Of a DNA stretch of 64,000 nucleotides, positions 27,376 to 37,552 are shown one piece after another. A program made the position numbers and the translations under genes. Numbering within the stretch: position 1 is the stretch's first letter; every line of letters begins with the position of its first letter. The notes beneath the pieces are model-generated. The model saw only the letters and a program-made list of their open reading frames with translations. It ran no database searches and had not been told where the DNA came from. The stretch comes from Rhodoferax ferrireducens (lineage in GTDB: Bacteria; Pseudomonadota; Gammaproteobacteria; Burkholderiales; Burkholderiaceae_C), in assembly GCA_002083775.1 (NCBI GenBank), contig MTEI01000002.1, forward strand, positions 496,001 through 560,000, written 5' to 3'.

Positions 27376-29202
27376 TTACGAGCGGCTGGCCTTTTTGCGG
27401 TCGCTTTCCTTCAAGTGGCGCTTGCGCAGGCGCACACTCTTGGGGGTGATTTCGACCAGCTCGTCGTCTTCAATGAATTCCACACCGTATTCCAGCGTCA
27501 GCTCGATGGGTGGGGTGATCTTGATCGCGTCTTCCTTGCCCGAGACACGGAAGTTGGTGAGCTGCTTGGTACGGGTGGCATTGACCACCAGATCGTTGTC
27601 ACGGCTGTGTATACCGACGATCATGCCTTCATAGACCGGATCGTTGGCGCGCACAAACATGCGACCGCGGTCGTCCAGCTTGCCCAGCGCGTAGGTGAAG
27701 ATTTCACCGTCGTCCATGGAGATCAGCACACCATTTTTGCGGCTGCCGATGTCGCCCTTATGCGGCTCGTAGCAGTCAAAAATGTTGGAGATCAGGCCGG
27801 TGCCACGCGTCAGATTCAAAAACTCGTTGGTGAAACCGATCAGGCCACGCGCAGGAATGCGGTATTCCAGGCGAACCCGGCCGCGACCGTCCGGGTCCAT
27901 GTTGAAGAGTTCACCCTTGCGCTCGCCCAAAGCCTGCATCACGCCGCCTTGGTGCGTTTCTTCGATATCAGCGGTTACCAGTTCAATAGGCTCGTATTTT
28001 TCGCCGTCGATGGTCTTGAAAACCACGCGGGGCTTGGACACAGCCAGCTCAAAACCTTCGCGGCGCATGTTTTCCAGCAAGATGGTCAGGTGCAACTCAC
28101 CCCGGCCCATGACTTCAAAGATGCCTTCTTCGTCAGTTTCCTTGACGCGCAACGCCACGTTGTGTTGCAGTTCTTTTTGCAGGCGGTCCCAGATCTGGCG
28201 GCTGGTGACGTATTTGCCTTCGCGGCCAGCCAGCGGGCTGGTGTTGACGCAGAAGTTCATCGTCAGGGTGGGCTCATCGACCTTGAGCATCGGCAGTGGT
28301 GTCGGATTGGTCGGGTCGGTGATAGTGACACCAATACCGATGTCGGTCAGACCGTTGATCAGCACAATTTCACCCGGACCAGCATCGGTGGTCTGCACGC
28401 GCTCCAGCCCCTGGAAGGTCAACACCTGGTTGACACGGCCTTTGACGGCCTTGCCGTCCGGGCCTTCCATGACCACCACGTCCATCATCGGGCGGATGGT
28501 GCCCTGGCTGATGCGCCCCACGCCGATGCGGCCGACAAAGGTCGAAAAGTCCAGCGCAGAAATTTGCAGTTGCAGCGGCGCAGCCGGGTCACCTTGCTGG
28601 TGCGGCACATGGTCCAGAATGGTGTTGAACAGCGCCGACATGTCCGGGCCCCATTGCTCACCCTGGCCGCCTTCCACCAGCGACGACCAGCCGTTGATGC
28701 CCGAGGCATATACCACGGGGAAATCCAGCTGTTCGTCGGTGGCACCGAGTTTGTCGAACAGATCGAAGGCGGCGTTGATGACGAAATCGGGGCGCGAACC
28801 GGGTTTGTCGACCTTGTTCACCACCAGAATCGGCTTCAAGCCCAGGGCCAGGGCCTTTTTGGTCACAAAGCGGGTTTGCGGCATCGGGCCTTCTTGCGCG
28901 TCGATCAGCAGCACCACACCGTCAACCATGCTCAGGGCGCGCTCGACTTCACCACCAAAGTCGGCGTGTCCCGGGGTGTCGACGATGTTGATGTGGGTGC
29001 CTTCCCAGGTCACGGCGCAGTTTTTGGCCAGAATCGTGATGCCACGCTCTTTTTCAATCGCGTTGTTGTCCATCACCGTGTCGACCACTTTTTCGTGCTC
29101 GGCAAAAGTGCCGGACTGGCGCAGCAACTGGTCCACCATGGTGGTTTTGCCATGGTCAACGTGGGCGATGATCGCAATGTTTCGGATTTGTTTATGAGCC
29201 AT
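27376..29202 (-). CDS. typA: Ribosome-associated GTPase TypA/BipA
   Basis: A 608-residue translational GTPase that binds the 70S ribosome and helps 50S assembly and stress adaptation. G-domain motifs: AHVDHGKTT (G1, near residue 15), the G2 ERGITI, DTPGHADFGGEVER (G3), NKVDKPG (G4). EF-G-like domains III and V and the BipA C-terminal domain follow (VEFIEDDELVEITPKSVRLR). Length and all motifs are normal. It lies just downstream of truB, 11 bases apart, at the end of the nusA-infB cluster. Confidence 0.97.
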   Translation of the reverse strand: MAHKQIRNIAIIAHVDHGKTTMVDQLLRQSGTFAEHEKVVDTVMDNNAIEKERGITILAKNCAVTWEGTHINIVDTPGHADFGGEVERALSMVDGVVLLIDAQEGPMPQTRFVTKKALALGLKPILVVNKVDKPGSRPDFVINAAFDLFDKLGATDEQLDFPVVYASGINGWSSLVEGGQGEQWGPDMSALFNTILDHVPHQQGDPAAPLQLQISALDFSTFVGRIGVGRISQGTIRPMMDVVVMEGPDGKAVKGRVNQVLTFQGLERVQTTDAGPGEIVLINGLTDIGIGVTITDPTNPTPLPMLKVDEPTLTMNFCVNTSPLAGREGKYVTSRQIWDRLQKELQHNVALRVKETDEEGIFEVMGRGELHLTILLENMRREGFELAVSKPRVVFKTIDGEKYEPIELVTADIEETHQGGVMQALGERKGELFNMDPDGRGRVRLEYRIPARGLIGFTNEFLNLTRGTGLISNIFDCYEPHKGDIGSRKNGVLISMDDGEIFTYALGKLDDRGRMFVRANDPVYEGMIVGIHSRDNDLVVNATRTKQLTNFRVSGKEDAIKITPPIELTLEYGVEFIEDDELVEITPKSVRLRKRHLKESDRKKASRS

Positions 29203-29213
29203 GGTTCACTTTC

Positions 29214-30161
29214 TTAAATAACTGGATTCATCTGTTCAATGTCGATCGGGCTCAGCAGCCGACCGGGGATCAATTCACCGGCCACCACCTGCGCTGTACC
29301 CAGCAGCACCTGGCCATTTTTTGCATACACCGCCACCTGCGCCGCATCAGGCCACGTGCCCCGGCGCGGCAAGCCGTTGGAAAACCTGGCCGCATTCTCG
29401 TCATCCAGCATGACCACCGTGTGATCAGGCAGCAGAGACGCCACCGGCAGCAAACACGCCAGCCGCTGTCCTTCAGTCATGGCTTCCAGATCTGCCAGCG
29501 TGACACACTGCGCCGCCGTAAAGCCACCTGTAGCAACCCGGCGCAGCGCGCTCAGGTGCGCGCCACAGCCCAAAGCCTCGCCGATGTCTTCACCCAGGGT
29601 GCGTATGTACGTTCCCTTGCTGCAGGTCACTTCCAACTCTATAGCTGTCTGCCCTTTATCTGTAAGGGCTAGAGCCATATTTAGCTTATAAATTTTGACC
29701 TGGCGCGCCTCGCGCTCGATCTCGATGCCCGCTCTGGCATATTCGTACAACGCCTTGCCATCCTTCTTCAAGGCGCTGTGCATCGGCGGCACCTGGCTGA
29801 TGAGCCCGGTAAATTGCACCGCCACCCGTGCCACATCCTCTGGCGACACCGCCACAGGCCGCGTTTCAATCACCTCACCTTCAGCATCTGCCGTGCTGGT
29901 TTTGACACCCAGGCACAGCACCGCTGCATAACTTTTGTCGGCCTCCAGTTGCAACTGGCTGAATTTGGTGGCTGCACCGAAACACAGCGGCAACACGCCA
30001 CTGGCCAGCGGGTCCAGCGTGCCGGTATGACCTGCTTTTTCGGCGCGCAACAGCCATTTCACCTTCTGCAAAATATCGTTGCTGGACCAACCCAGTGGTT
30101 TGTCCAACAGCAGCACCCCATGCACGGGGCGCCTGGCAACCCGTGCACGTGGCGCGTTCAT
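29214..30161 (-). CDS. truB: tRNA pseudouridine(55) synthase
   Basis: Makes pseudouridine 55 in the T-loop of tRNAs. 315 residues. VLLLDKPLGWSSNDILQKVK and the catalytic aspartate in GHTGTLDPLASG are present, as are YAAVLCLG and CSKGTYIRTLGEDIG. The C-terminal PUA-like part ends the protein. Residues about 155-176 (KLNMALALTDKGQTAI) are encoded by a copy of the dispersed repeat, enlarging the loop before LEVTCSKGTYIR. It is six bases downstream of rbfA. Confidence 0.96.
   Translation of the reverse strand: MNAPRARVARRPVHGVLLLDKPLGWSSNDILQKVKWLLRAEKAGHTGTLDPLASGVLPLCFGAATKFSQLQLEADKSYAAVLCLGVKTSTADAEGEVIETRPVAVSPEDVARVAVQFTGLISQVPPMHSALKKDGKALYEYARAGIEIEREARQVKIYKLNMALALTDKGQTAIELEVTCSKGTYIRTLGEDIGEALGCGAHLSALRRVATGGFTAAQCVTLADLEAMTEGQRLACLLPVASLLPDHTVVMLDDENAARFSNGLPRRGTWPDAAQVAVYAKNGQVLLGTAQVVAGELIPGRLLSPIDIEQMNPVI
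29634..29697. repeat. Dispersed hairpin repeat, copy inside truB
   Basis: CTATAGCTGTCTGCCCTTTA then TGTAAGGGCTAGAGCCATAT, followed by an A/T-rich tail. This copy is in the orientation opposite to copies 1 and 2. GCCCTTTA/TAAGGGC form the stem. The frame of truB is kept. Confidence 0.85.
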
Positions 30162-30167
30162 ATTGGG

Positions 30168-30536
30168 TCAGTCGTCCTTGACGCGCGAGGCGACCGCTCG
30201 CGCAATCAGCGCGTTCATATCAGCCGCACGCTCAGGCGTCTGGTCAAACACAAAATGTAGCGTTGGCACGGTGTGGATATGCAGACGCTTGAACAAACCG
30301 GCGCGTAAAAAGCCCGCTGCCTGGTTCAAACCCTCGGTACAGGCCTTCACATCACCGGCCAGCAGGCTGAAAAACACCTTGGCGTGGGCGTAGTCGGGCG
30401 TGACTTCCACACCCTGGATCGTGACCATGCCTACACGCGGGTCTTTCAACTCGCGCGCGATCAGTTCGGTCAGATCGCGCTGGATCTGGTCGGCGACCTT
30501 GAAGGCGCGGTTGGGGGCAGCTGCTTTTTGGCGCAC
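30168..30536 (-). CDS. rbfA: Ribosome-binding factor A
   Basis: A 122-residue KH-like fold protein for late 30S maturation and cold adaptation. [14 protein letters not shown]-type helix (here [20 protein letters not shown]), [20 protein letters not shown] and the C-terminal [19 protein letters not shown] are conserved. Start codon is GTG, 17 bases after the infB stop. Part of the rimP-nusA-infB-rbfA-truB cluster. Confidence 0.95.
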   Translation of the reverse strand: MRQKAAAPNRAFKVADQIQRDLTELIARELKDPRVGMVTIQGVEVTPDYAHAKVFFSLLAGDVKACTEGLNQAAGFLRAGLFKRLHIHTVPTLHFVFDQTPERAADMNALIARAVASRVKDD

Positions 30537-30553
30537 GGTTGGCTCTGCTTAGG

Positions 30554-33493
30554 TTACAGGGTACGCGCCACTTCGCGGATCTCGAAGAACTCTAGCACGT
30601 CACCCTCTTGGATGTCGTTGTAGTTCTTGATGTTCAAGCCGCAATCGAAGCCTTCGCGCACTTCCTTGGCATCGTCCTTGAAACGCTTGAGCGAGTCGAG
30701 TTCGCCGGTGTACACCACCGTGTTCTGACGCAACAGGCGCAACCGTGCGGTGCGGCGAACCACACCGGCGGTAACCATACAACCGGCAATCGTGCCAATT
30801 TTGGACACCTTGAAAATCTGGCGGATCTCGGCGGTACCGATGATTTCTTCCTTTTTGTCTGGTGTCAGCATGCCCGACATGGCCAGTTTCAGATCGTCCA
30901 CGGCGTCATAAATGATGTCGTAGTAACGGATGTCCACACCGTTGTTCTCGGCCAGCTTGCGCGCACCGGCATCGGCACGGGTGTTGAAGCCGATGATGAC
31001 CGCCTTGGCAGCAATCGCCAAATTCACGTCAGACTCGCTGATTCCGCCCACAGCGGTGTAGACCATCTGCACCTTGACCTCGTCGGTAGAGAGCTTGAGC
31101 AGCGATTGCGCCAGCGCTTCCTGCGAACCCTGCACGTCGGCCTTGACGATGATCGGCACCATCTTCACTTCGCCAGCGGTCATGTCGGTGAACATGTTCT
31201 CCAGCTTGGCGGCTTGCTGCTTGGCCAACTTGGTGTGGCGGAACTTGCCAGCGCGATAGGTGGCAATTTCACGGGCGCGACGCTCGTCAGACAGCACCAT
31301 GAACTCGTCACCGGCTTGCGGCACTTCGGTCAGGCCCTGGATTTCAACCGGGATGGATGGCCCGGCCGACTTGATGGATTTGCCGTTTTCGTCCAGCATG
31401 GCACGCACGCGGCCAAAGGTTTGGCCAGCCAGCACCACGTCGCCAGTTTTCAGCGTACCGCTTTGGACCAGGACGGTGGCCACTGGGCCGCGGCCCTTGT
31501 CCAACTGGGCTTCGATCACCAGACCCTTGGCCATGGCTTCCACCGGGGCTTTGAGTTCCAGCACTTCGGCTTGCAGCAAGACTTGTTCCAGTAGGGCATC
31601 AATGCCCATGCCGGTTTTGGACGAGACGGCCACAAACGGCGAGCTGCCGCCAAATTCTTCCGGAATCACATCTTCCACGACCAGTTCGTTTTTGACCCGC
31701 TCTGGGTTGGCATCCGGCTTGTCGGCCTTGGTGATGGCGACCACGATGGGTACGCCGGCCGCCTTGGCGTGTTTGATGGCTTCCTTGGTTTGTGGCATGA
31801 CACCGTCGTCAGCAGCCACCACCAGAATCACAATATCGGTGGCCTGGGCACCACGGGCACGCATGGCGGTAAACGCTTCGTGGCCCGGGGTATCCAGGAA
31901 AGACACCATACCGCGAGCGGTCTGCACATGGTAGGCACCAATGTGTTGGGTAATGCCACCCGCTTCGCCAGAGGCCACCTTGGTGCGGCGAATGTAGTCC
32001 AGCAAAGACGTTTTACCGTGGTCGACGTGGCCCATGACGGTGACCACCGGCGCACGTGGCAACGACTCGGATTGTTGCTGCTGCACTTCATCATCGGTGA
32101 AGGCTTCCGGATCATCCAGCGCCGCCACGATGGCTTTGTGACCCATTTCTTCCACCAAAATCATGGCGGTGTCCTGGTCCAGAGGCTGGTTGATGGTGAC
32201 CATCTGGCCCAGCTTCATCAAATGCTTGATGACTTCAGAGGCCTTGACCGCCATCTTGTGGGCCAATTCAGCCACGGTGATGGTTTCGGGCACGTGCACT
32301 TCAAGCACGCGGGCTTCGACCTGTGCTGGCTGGTTATGGTGGTCATCACGGTCGCGATCATTGCTGCCACGACGGCCACGTGGTCCGCCACGCCAGTTGC
32401 TGCTGCGACCGGCACCTGCGCCGGTGTCACCGCGGGTCGGAATCCCCTTTTTCTTGGCGGGATCACCTGCCCAGCTGCTGGACAGCTTGGCCGACTTGAC
32501 TTCTTTGCCTGCACCTGCGGCGGCGGCAGTGCCGGGTGTGGCAGGTGCAGCCGGTTTGGCAGCGGGGCTTCCGGCCGGCTTGTGCAAGGTGCCTTTGATT
32601 CCTGCCTTGACCGGCTCGGGAGCTGGCTTGGGAGGCTCTTCCTTTTTGGGCGGCAACTTCTTGCCAGGTTGCGACATCATCAGACGGATGGCAGCAGCTT
32701 CAGCTTCGGCCTTGCGGCGCCGTTCGGTCAGGTCCACAGCGCGTGCCTGCTCTTCGGCAGCACGGTTTTTGGACTCGGTGGCGGCCTGTTCCTTGGCTTT
32801 GGCCTGAACCTGTTGTTCTGCTGCCGCCTTTTCCATCGCGGCTGCTTTGGAGTGGGCGATGGCCGCCTCTGCAGCTTCGGTCTGTGCAGACACTGCTTGC
32901 GTTTGCTCAACATCTTGCCGAGCTTGTGCCTGCACCTTTTGCAGTTCGGCCAGCGCTTGGGCTGCCTGGGCAGCAGCCAATTCAGCGGCCTCGCGCGCGG
33001 CAGCCTCCTGCGCCTCACGCTGGCGGCGACGCTCTGCCAACTCCTCTTCCTGACGGCGAATCAACTCCGCCTGACGGTGTGCTTCTTCTTCCCGAAGTGC
33101 CAGTTCACCATGATCGATCAGAGACTCCTCACTGTCGTGAGATTCTTCGTCGTGCTCCTGTACGGGTGCCGAAATAGCAGCCTCCATCGGTTCGTCGCGA
33201 CGCACAAAGGTGCGCTTCTTGCGCACTTCCACCTGAATCGTGCGAGCTTTGCCCGTGGCGTCCGCCTGCTTGATCTCCGTGGTCGACTTCTTGACCAGGG
33301 TGATTTTTTTGCGCTCGGCCGATGCCGTCCCGTGGGCGGTCTGAAGGTATCCCAACAGACGCTGCTTGTCGGCCTCGGTGAGGGTGTCGTTCGGGGCTGC
33401 TTTAGCCACGCCAGCCGACTTCAATTGCTCAAGCAAGGTGCCGGTGGATTTTTTGAGTTCGTTTGCAAACTCGGCGACGGTCATACTGGACAT
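30554..33493 (-). CDS. infB: Translation initiation factor IF-2
   Basis: 979 residues, long form. It starts with an N-terminal IF2N domain ([20 protein letters not shown]). A long Ala/Glu/Gln/Lys-rich charged linker follows (about 60-390), with a basic Arg/Gly segment. The second IF2N domain ([20 protein letters not shown]) precedes the G-domain, which has [14 protein letters not shown] (G1), DTPGHEAF (G3) and [14 protein letters not shown] (G4). The C-terminal initiator-tRNA-binding domain is complete. GTPase that places fMet-tRNA on the 30S subunit. The linker is the variable part of the family; its composition here is normal. Confidence 0.98.
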   Translation of the reverse strand: MSSMTVAEFANELKKSTGTLLEQLKSAGVAKAAPNDTLTEADKQRLLGYLQTAHGTASAERKKITLVKKSTTEIKQADATGKARTIQVEVRKKRTFVRRDEPMEAAISAPVQEHDEESHDSEESLIDHGELALREEEAHRQAELIRRQEEELAERRRQREAQEAAAREAAELAAAQAAQALAELQKVQAQARQDVEQTQAVSAQTEAAEAAIAHSKAAAMEKAAAEQQVQAKAKEQAATESKNRAAEEQARAVDLTERRRKAEAEAAAIRLMMSQPGKKLPPKKEEPPKPAPEPVKAGIKGTLHKPAGSPAAKPAAPATPGTAAAAGAGKEVKSAKLSSSWAGDPAKKKGIPTRGDTGAGAGRSSNWRGGPRGRRGSNDRDRDDHHNQPAQVEARVLEVHVPETITVAELAHKMAVKASEVIKHLMKLGQMVTINQPLDQDTAMILVEEMGHKAIVAALDDPEAFTDDEVQQQQSESLPRAPVVTVMGHVDHGKTSLLDYIRRTKVASGEAGGITQHIGAYHVQTARGMVSFLDTPGHEAFTAMRARGAQATDIVILVVAADDGVMPQTKEAIKHAKAAGVPIVVAITKADKPDANPERVKNELVVEDVIPEEFGGSSPFVAVSSKTGMGIDALLEQVLLQAEVLELKAPVEAMAKGLVIEAQLDKGRGPVATVLVQSGTLKTGDVVLAGQTFGRVRAMLDENGKSIKSAGPSIPVEIQGLTEVPQAGDEFMVLSDERRAREIATYRAGKFRHTKLAKQQAAKLENMFTDMTAGEVKMVPIIVKADVQGSQEALAQSLLKLSTDEVKVQMVYTAVGGISESDVNLAIAAKAVIIGFNTRADAGARKLAENNGVDIRYYDIIYDAVDDLKLAMSGMLTPDKKEEIIGTAEIRQIFKVSKIGTIAGCMVTAGVVRRTARLRLLRQNTVVYTGELDSLKRFKDDAKEVREGFDCGLNIKNYNDIQEGDVLEFFEIREVARTL

Positions 33494-33572
33494 TTGTGGG
33501 GTAACCTTTGGTTTCGGCAGACTCGGCCCTGAGGGCAGTCATCGGCCGTTACTGAAATTTTGTTTTCATAAT

Positions 33573-35072
33573 TCAAGACGTTTGAGACGCTGCATCACCG
33601 GAAAACCAGTGCGCGCGCGCTTTCATGATCATCGCCGTGGCCACTTCTTCAGACTGCCCGGTGATGTCGGTAAGTTCATCCCCTGCCAGATCTGCCAGAT
33701 CGTCCAGAGTATGGATGCCGTGCTCAGCCAACTTGCTGATGTGCTCGGGAGTGAGGCCTTCCAGATCACGCAACTCGGTGGCCACCTTGTCCACATTTTC
33801 TTCGTTGGCAATTTCCATCGTCAACAAGGCATCCTTGGCACGTGTGCGCAGTTCATTGACTGTGTCCTCGTCGAAACTCTCGATCTCCAGCATTTCTTCC
33901 AGAGGCACATAGGCCACCTGCTCCAGACTGATAAAGCCTTCGGCAATCAGCAGGTCGGCAATTTCTTCGTCGACGTCGAGCTTTTCCATGAACAGGGCAC
34001 GGCTGGCATCGACTTCTGTGGCCTGTTTCTGTGCAGACTCGGCAGCGTCCAGAATATTGATCTTCCAGCCAGTCAGCTCGGAAGCCAGGCGTACGTTCTG
34101 GCCGCCCCGACCAATGGCGATGGCCAGATTTTCTTCGTCCACCACCACGTCCATGGCGTGACGCTCCTCATCCACCACAATGCTGGTGACGTTGGCGGGT
34201 GCCAGCGCCCCAATCACAAATTGCGCCGGGTCTTCACTCCACAACACAATGTCGACGCGCTCACCAGCGAGTTCATTGGTCACACCGTTGACACGCGTGC
34301 CACGCACACCCACACAGGTGCCGATGGGGTCGACGCGTTTGTCATGTGATAACACGGCGATCTTGGCCCGCGAACCCGGGTCGCGAGCGCAGGACTTGAT
34401 CTCCAGCAAGCCTTGCTCGATCTCGGGGACTTCGTTGCGGAACAACTCAATCATGAACTCTGGCGCCGAACGCGACAACACAATCGGTGCGCCGCGCAAG
34501 TTCAAGTCCACCTCCATGATCATGGCGCGCACACGGTCGCCAGTGCGGAAATTTTCCTTCGGAATCATCTCGCCACGTCGCAAGCGGCCTTCCACGCGGC
34601 CGGACTCGACGATCAAATCGCCCTTGTCCATGCGTTTGACGGTGCCAACAAAAATCTTGTCGCCTCGCGACATGAAATCGTTGAGCAACATTTCGCGTTC
34701 GGCGTCGCGAATTTTTTGCAGAATCACCTGCTTGGCGGCCATGGCGCCAATGCGGCCTATCGGCACGGATTCAATGGTTTCCTCGATGTATTCGTCGACT
34801 TCGATGTCCGGAATCTGCTCAATCGCTTCAAACAGCAGAATTTCCTGATCAGGCAACTGCAGCCCGGCTTCATCGGGAACCACATGCCAGCGGCGGAAAG
34901 TCTCATACACACCGGTATCACGGTTCAGCGACACGCGAATGTCGACATCACCCGCGTAAAGTTTCTTTGTGGCCTGCGCCAGCGCGGCTTCTACCGCGCC
35001 AAACACCACATCACGTTCCACGTTTTTCTCACGTGAAATGGCGTCCACCAACATCAACATTTCGCGATTCAT
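33573..35072 (-). CDS. nusA: Transcription termination/antitermination protein NusA
   Basis: Binds RNA polymerase and nascent RNA, controlling pausing, termination and antitermination. 499 residues. N-terminal polymerase-binding domain ([20 protein letters not shown]), S1 domain (about 135-200, [16 protein letters not shown]), two KH domains with [18 protein letters not shown] and [18 protein letters not shown], and two C-terminal acidic repeats, as in E. coli. AGGAG upstream of the ATG at 35072 fixes the start. It lies between rimP and infB. Confidence 0.97.
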   Translation of the reverse strand: MNREMLMLVDAISREKNVERDVVFGAVEAALAQATKKLYAGDVDIRVSLNRDTGVYETFRRWHVVPDEAGLQLPDQEILLFEAIEQIPDIEVDEYIEETIESVPIGRIGAMAAKQVILQKIRDAEREMLLNDFMSRGDKIFVGTVKRMDKGDLIVESGRVEGRLRRGEMIPKENFRTGDRVRAMIMEVDLNLRGAPIVLSRSAPEFMIELFRNEVPEIEQGLLEIKSCARDPGSRAKIAVLSHDKRVDPIGTCVGVRGTRVNGVTNELAGERVDIVLWSEDPAQFVIGALAPANVTSIVVDEERHAMDVVVDEENLAIAIGRGGQNVRLASELTGWKINILDAAESAQKQATEVDASRALFMEKLDVDEEIADLLIAEGFISLEQVAYVPLEEMLEIESFDEDTVNELRTRAKDALLTMEIANEENVDKVATELRDLEGLTPEHISKLAEHGIHTLDDLADLAGDELTDITGQSEEVATAMIMKARAHWFSGDAASQTS

Positions 35073-35089
35073 GCCATGACTCTCCTGTT

Positions 35090-35725
35090 TCAATTCAATT
35101 CAACTGTGCCGCTGTCGGCACCATCCACGACGGAATGGCCTCGACCTTTGAAGCTGACGATCGGTGCCAACCGGGCGTCGCGCAGTTCATCCAGCGTAAA
35201 ACCCAAGGCCTGCAGCGGCGCCAACGGCCGTTTTTTGCTGACCCGGGCACCGGGTTTGACGTCTGGCTCATCGCGCCAGACGATTTGCCAGTTACCCAAG
35301 CCAGGTGCATCTGCACCGGGCATCTGCTCGGCACGCTCAAGCACACCCCGAAACTTTTTGCGGTTGGCGCTCACCTGTCCAGCCGCCGCAGCACCCAAAG
35401 GCGCTTTCAGCGTGATGTCCACCACCTGGCCGACAAACCGCTCAAAATCTTGCTGGTGGCGCAACGGCCGGTCAATACCCGGCGAAGACACTTCCAGCCT
35501 TTTGTATTCAATGGCGTCAACTTCCAGCGCAAACTGCAGCTGGCGTGTGACTTTTTCACAATCTTCTACGGTGACAAACTGCTCTGGGACTGCCACACCG
35601 CCGGTCGGCGGCGTCCAGGGCAAATCAATGGTGATGCGCAGCAAACCACCGGCAGAGCGATCAATCTCCACCAAGTCATAGCCTAAGCCGACGACGGTTT
35701 GTTCAACAATTTCTTTAAGCGCCAC
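35090..35725 (-). CDS. rimP: Ribosome maturation factor RimP
   Basis: 211 residues from the GTG at 35725 (an adjacent TTG one codon upstream is also possible). Required for 30S maturation. [17 protein letters not shown], the N-terminal alpha/beta domain, and [23 protein letters not shown], the family signature, are intact. The C-terminal SH3-like domain is about 45 residues longer than in E. coli RimP (about 150 total), with a spacer rich in Pro and charged residues around [18 protein letters not shown]; longer forms are common in Burkholderiales. First gene of the nusA-infB operon. Confidence 0.95.
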   Translation of the reverse strand: MALKEIVEQTVVGLGYDLVEIDRSAGGLLRITIDLPWTPPTGGVAVPEQFVTVEDCEKVTRQLQFALEVDAIEYKRLEVSSPGIDRPLRHQQDFERFVGQVVDITLKAPLGAAAAGQVSANRKKFRGVLERAEQMPGADAPGLGNWQIVWRDEPDVKPGARVSKKRPLAPLQALGFTLDELRDARLAPIVSFKGRGHSVVDGADSGTVELN

Positions 35726-35768
35726 CAAAACCCCAGATCAAGCCGACAGGATGCCAAAAACGATCGAC

Positions 35769-35802
35769 CAAAAAAAACGGGCGGAAGTGACTCGCCCGTT
35801 TG
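35769..35802 (-). terminator. Intrinsic terminator downstream of yejF
   Basis: On the minus strand AAACGGGCG pairs with CGCCCGTTT around a short loop and runs into eight T residues. It lies about 60 bases after the yejF stop and just ahead of rimP, so it should end the yej operon transcript. Confidence 0.85.
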
Positions 35803-35860
35803 GTCGTGAAGCGACGGATTGTATCTGAAAATCCGTCAGAAAGCTTTGATTTTGAACGCT

Positions 35861-37552
35861 TTAATCGGCAGCACGCACCAAAATTTGGGTGTAGGCATGT
35901 TTTGGAGCGGTCAATACCGCCTGCACCGGGCCCGCCTCAACCACCTCGCCGCCTTTCATCACCAACACCGAGTGGGCCATGGCGCGAATCACCGCCACAT
36001 CATGCGTGATCAGCAAATAGCTCAGGCCATGCTCGCGCTGCAGGCGTTGCAACAGTTGCAGCACCTGCTTTTGCACCGTGACATCCAGAGCGCTGGTGGG
36101 CTCATCGAGAACCAGCACCCTCGGCCCGATGATCAGCGCCCGGGCAATGGCCAGCCGCTGGCGCTGCCCGCCCGAAAACTCATGCGGGTAACGTCCAAGC
36201 AAGGTCGTGACCGAGCCGGTGGTGTCCGCATCCAGCCCGACGTCCTGTAGCGCCTGCACAACACGGGCACGCCGCAGACTCGCCGACAGCGTTGGCTCAA
36301 ACACCCCTAAACCCTCGCCAACAATTTCTTCCACCGTCAGGCGCGGCGACAGCGAAGAAAACGGATCCTGAAACACCACCTGAACCTGCTGGCGCAGTGC
36401 CTTGTTGCTGGCGGCATCACGACCCCAACTGGCACCAGCCACGGCCAAAGTGCCCTGAAAAGGAAGCAAGCCCAGCGCCGCAAGTGCCAAAGTGGATTTG
36501 CCAGAGCCGGATTCACCCATCACGCCCAGCGTCTGGCCGCAAGCCAGCGTGAAGTCTGCACCATGCACGGCGACAAACTCACCGTGCTTGAACCAGCCGC
36601 GAAGGCCTGGCAAAGGCGTCGGGTAACTGACACGCAGACGTTTTGCCAGCATGACGGGGGGTGACTCGGCCGACGCTGGCACATCTGCCAATGGATCACG
36701 CTCGGGGCGGCTGGCCATCAGGCGGCAGGTGTAAGGATGTTGCGGCTGGTCAAACAGGGCTTGCGTCGTGCCATGCTCGACGATTTGCCCTTGTTCCATG
36801 ACCACCACCCGGTCAGCAAACCGCCGCACCAGATTGAGATCGTGGGTGATCATCAGTACCGCCATGCCGCGCTGTTGCTGCAAGCGGTCCAGCAGATCCA
36901 AAATCTGGCCGCGCAGGGTCACGTCCAACGCAGTGGTGGGCTCATCTGCCAGCAGCAGTTTGGGCTGGCAGGCTAGCGCCATGGCAATCATGACACGCTG
37001 GCGTTGCCCGCCGCTGAGTTGGTGCGGGTAGGCCCGGTAACGCCGCTGCGGATCATCGATACCCGTCTCTGCCAACAATTTAATAGCTGCTAGCCCAGAC
37101 TGCGCAAGGGCTAGACCCTGTTTTAGCGTAATAACTTCGGCGATCTGGTCACCCACACTAATCAGCGGGTTCAATGCTGTCATCGGCTCCTGAAAGATCA
37201 TGGCGATGTCCTGGCCACGAATCGCACGCAGGTCACGCTCTGGCAACGACAGCAGGTCACGCCCGTCGAACAGGGCCTGGCCGCTGATGTTGGCATTCGC
37301 CGTCAGGCGCAGCAAACTCAGCGCGGACACTGTCTTGCCGGAACCGGATTCACCCACCAGCGCCAGTTTTTCGCCCCGAGCGATTGAGAAACTGATGTTT
37401 TTCACGACAGCATGGTCAGCAAAAGACACCGAGAGGTTTTGCACACTCAACAGCGGTGATTTCGCCAAGGCGATGGCGCCCTGACCCGCGTTTTCGACGG
37501 TGTTGGTCGGCACGGCGGTCCGGTGGCGTGTGGCAGAGGCGGGTTGACTCAT
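35861..37552 (-). CDS. yejF: Microcin C/oligopeptide ABC transporter, double ATP-binding protein YejF
   Basis: 563 residues with two fused ATPase domains. Each has Walker A (GESGSGKT at about 67-74 and GESGSGKST at about 343-351), a signature (LSGGQRQRVMIA and FSGGQRQRLAIA) and Walker B (LLLADEPTTALD and VLVLDEPTSALD). Powers uptake of peptides by YejABE across the inner membrane. The ATG overlaps the yejE stop (ATGA). Residues about 143-160 (LKQGLALAQSGLAAIKL) come from an in-frame copy of the dispersed repeat, lying between the Q-loop region ISVGDQIAEV and LLAETGIDDPQ. Confidence 0.94.
   Translation of the reverse strand: MSQPASATRHRTAVPTNTVENAGQGAIALAKSPLLSVQNLSVSFADHAVVKNISFSIARGEKLALVGESGSGKTVSALSLLRLTANANISGQALFDGRDLLSLPERDLRAIRGQDIAMIFQEPMTALNPLISVGDQIAEVITLKQGLALAQSGLAAIKLLAETGIDDPQRRYRAYPHQLSGGQRQRVMIAMALACQPKLLLADEPTTALDVTLRGQILDLLDRLQQQRGMAVLMITHDLNLVRRFADRVVVMEQGQIVEHGTTQALFDQPQHPYTCRLMASRPERDPLADVPASAESPPVMLAKRLRVSYPTPLPGLRGWFKHGEFVAVHGADFTLACGQTLGVMGESGSGKSTLALAALGLLPFQGTLAVAGASWGRDAASNKALRQQVQVVFQDPFSSLSPRLTVEEIVGEGLGVFEPTLSASLRRARVVQALQDVGLDADTTGSVTTLLGRYPHEFSGGQRQRLAIARALIIGPRVLVLDEPTSALDVTVQKQVLQLLQRLQREHGLSYLLITHDVAVIRAMAHSVLVMKGGEVVEAGPVQAVLTAPKHAYTQILVRAAD
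37073..37126. repeat. Dispersed hairpin repeat, copy inside yejF
   Basis: AATTTAATAGCTGCTAGCCC then GCGCAAGGGCTAGACCCTG, the opposite orientation to copies 1 and 2. The TAGCCC/GGGCTA arms form the stem, and the frame of yejF is preserved. Confidence 0.85.

Noticed and set aside
26569-29217. 882-residue open frame antisense to the EamA gene and typA
   Set aside because: Composition is a mirror of the real genes (His/Gln/Arg-rich) with no signal or domain. TypA and EamA fully explain the region.
31769-33532. 587-residue open frame antisense to infB
   Set aside because: Low-complexity Cys/Leu/Phe-rich shadow of the repetitive IF-2 linker.
35090-35728. TTG at 35728 as the rimP start
   Set aside because: GTG one codon later gives the usual VALKEIVEQ beginning and is the commoner start codon. 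The difference is a single residue and cannot be settled by eye.
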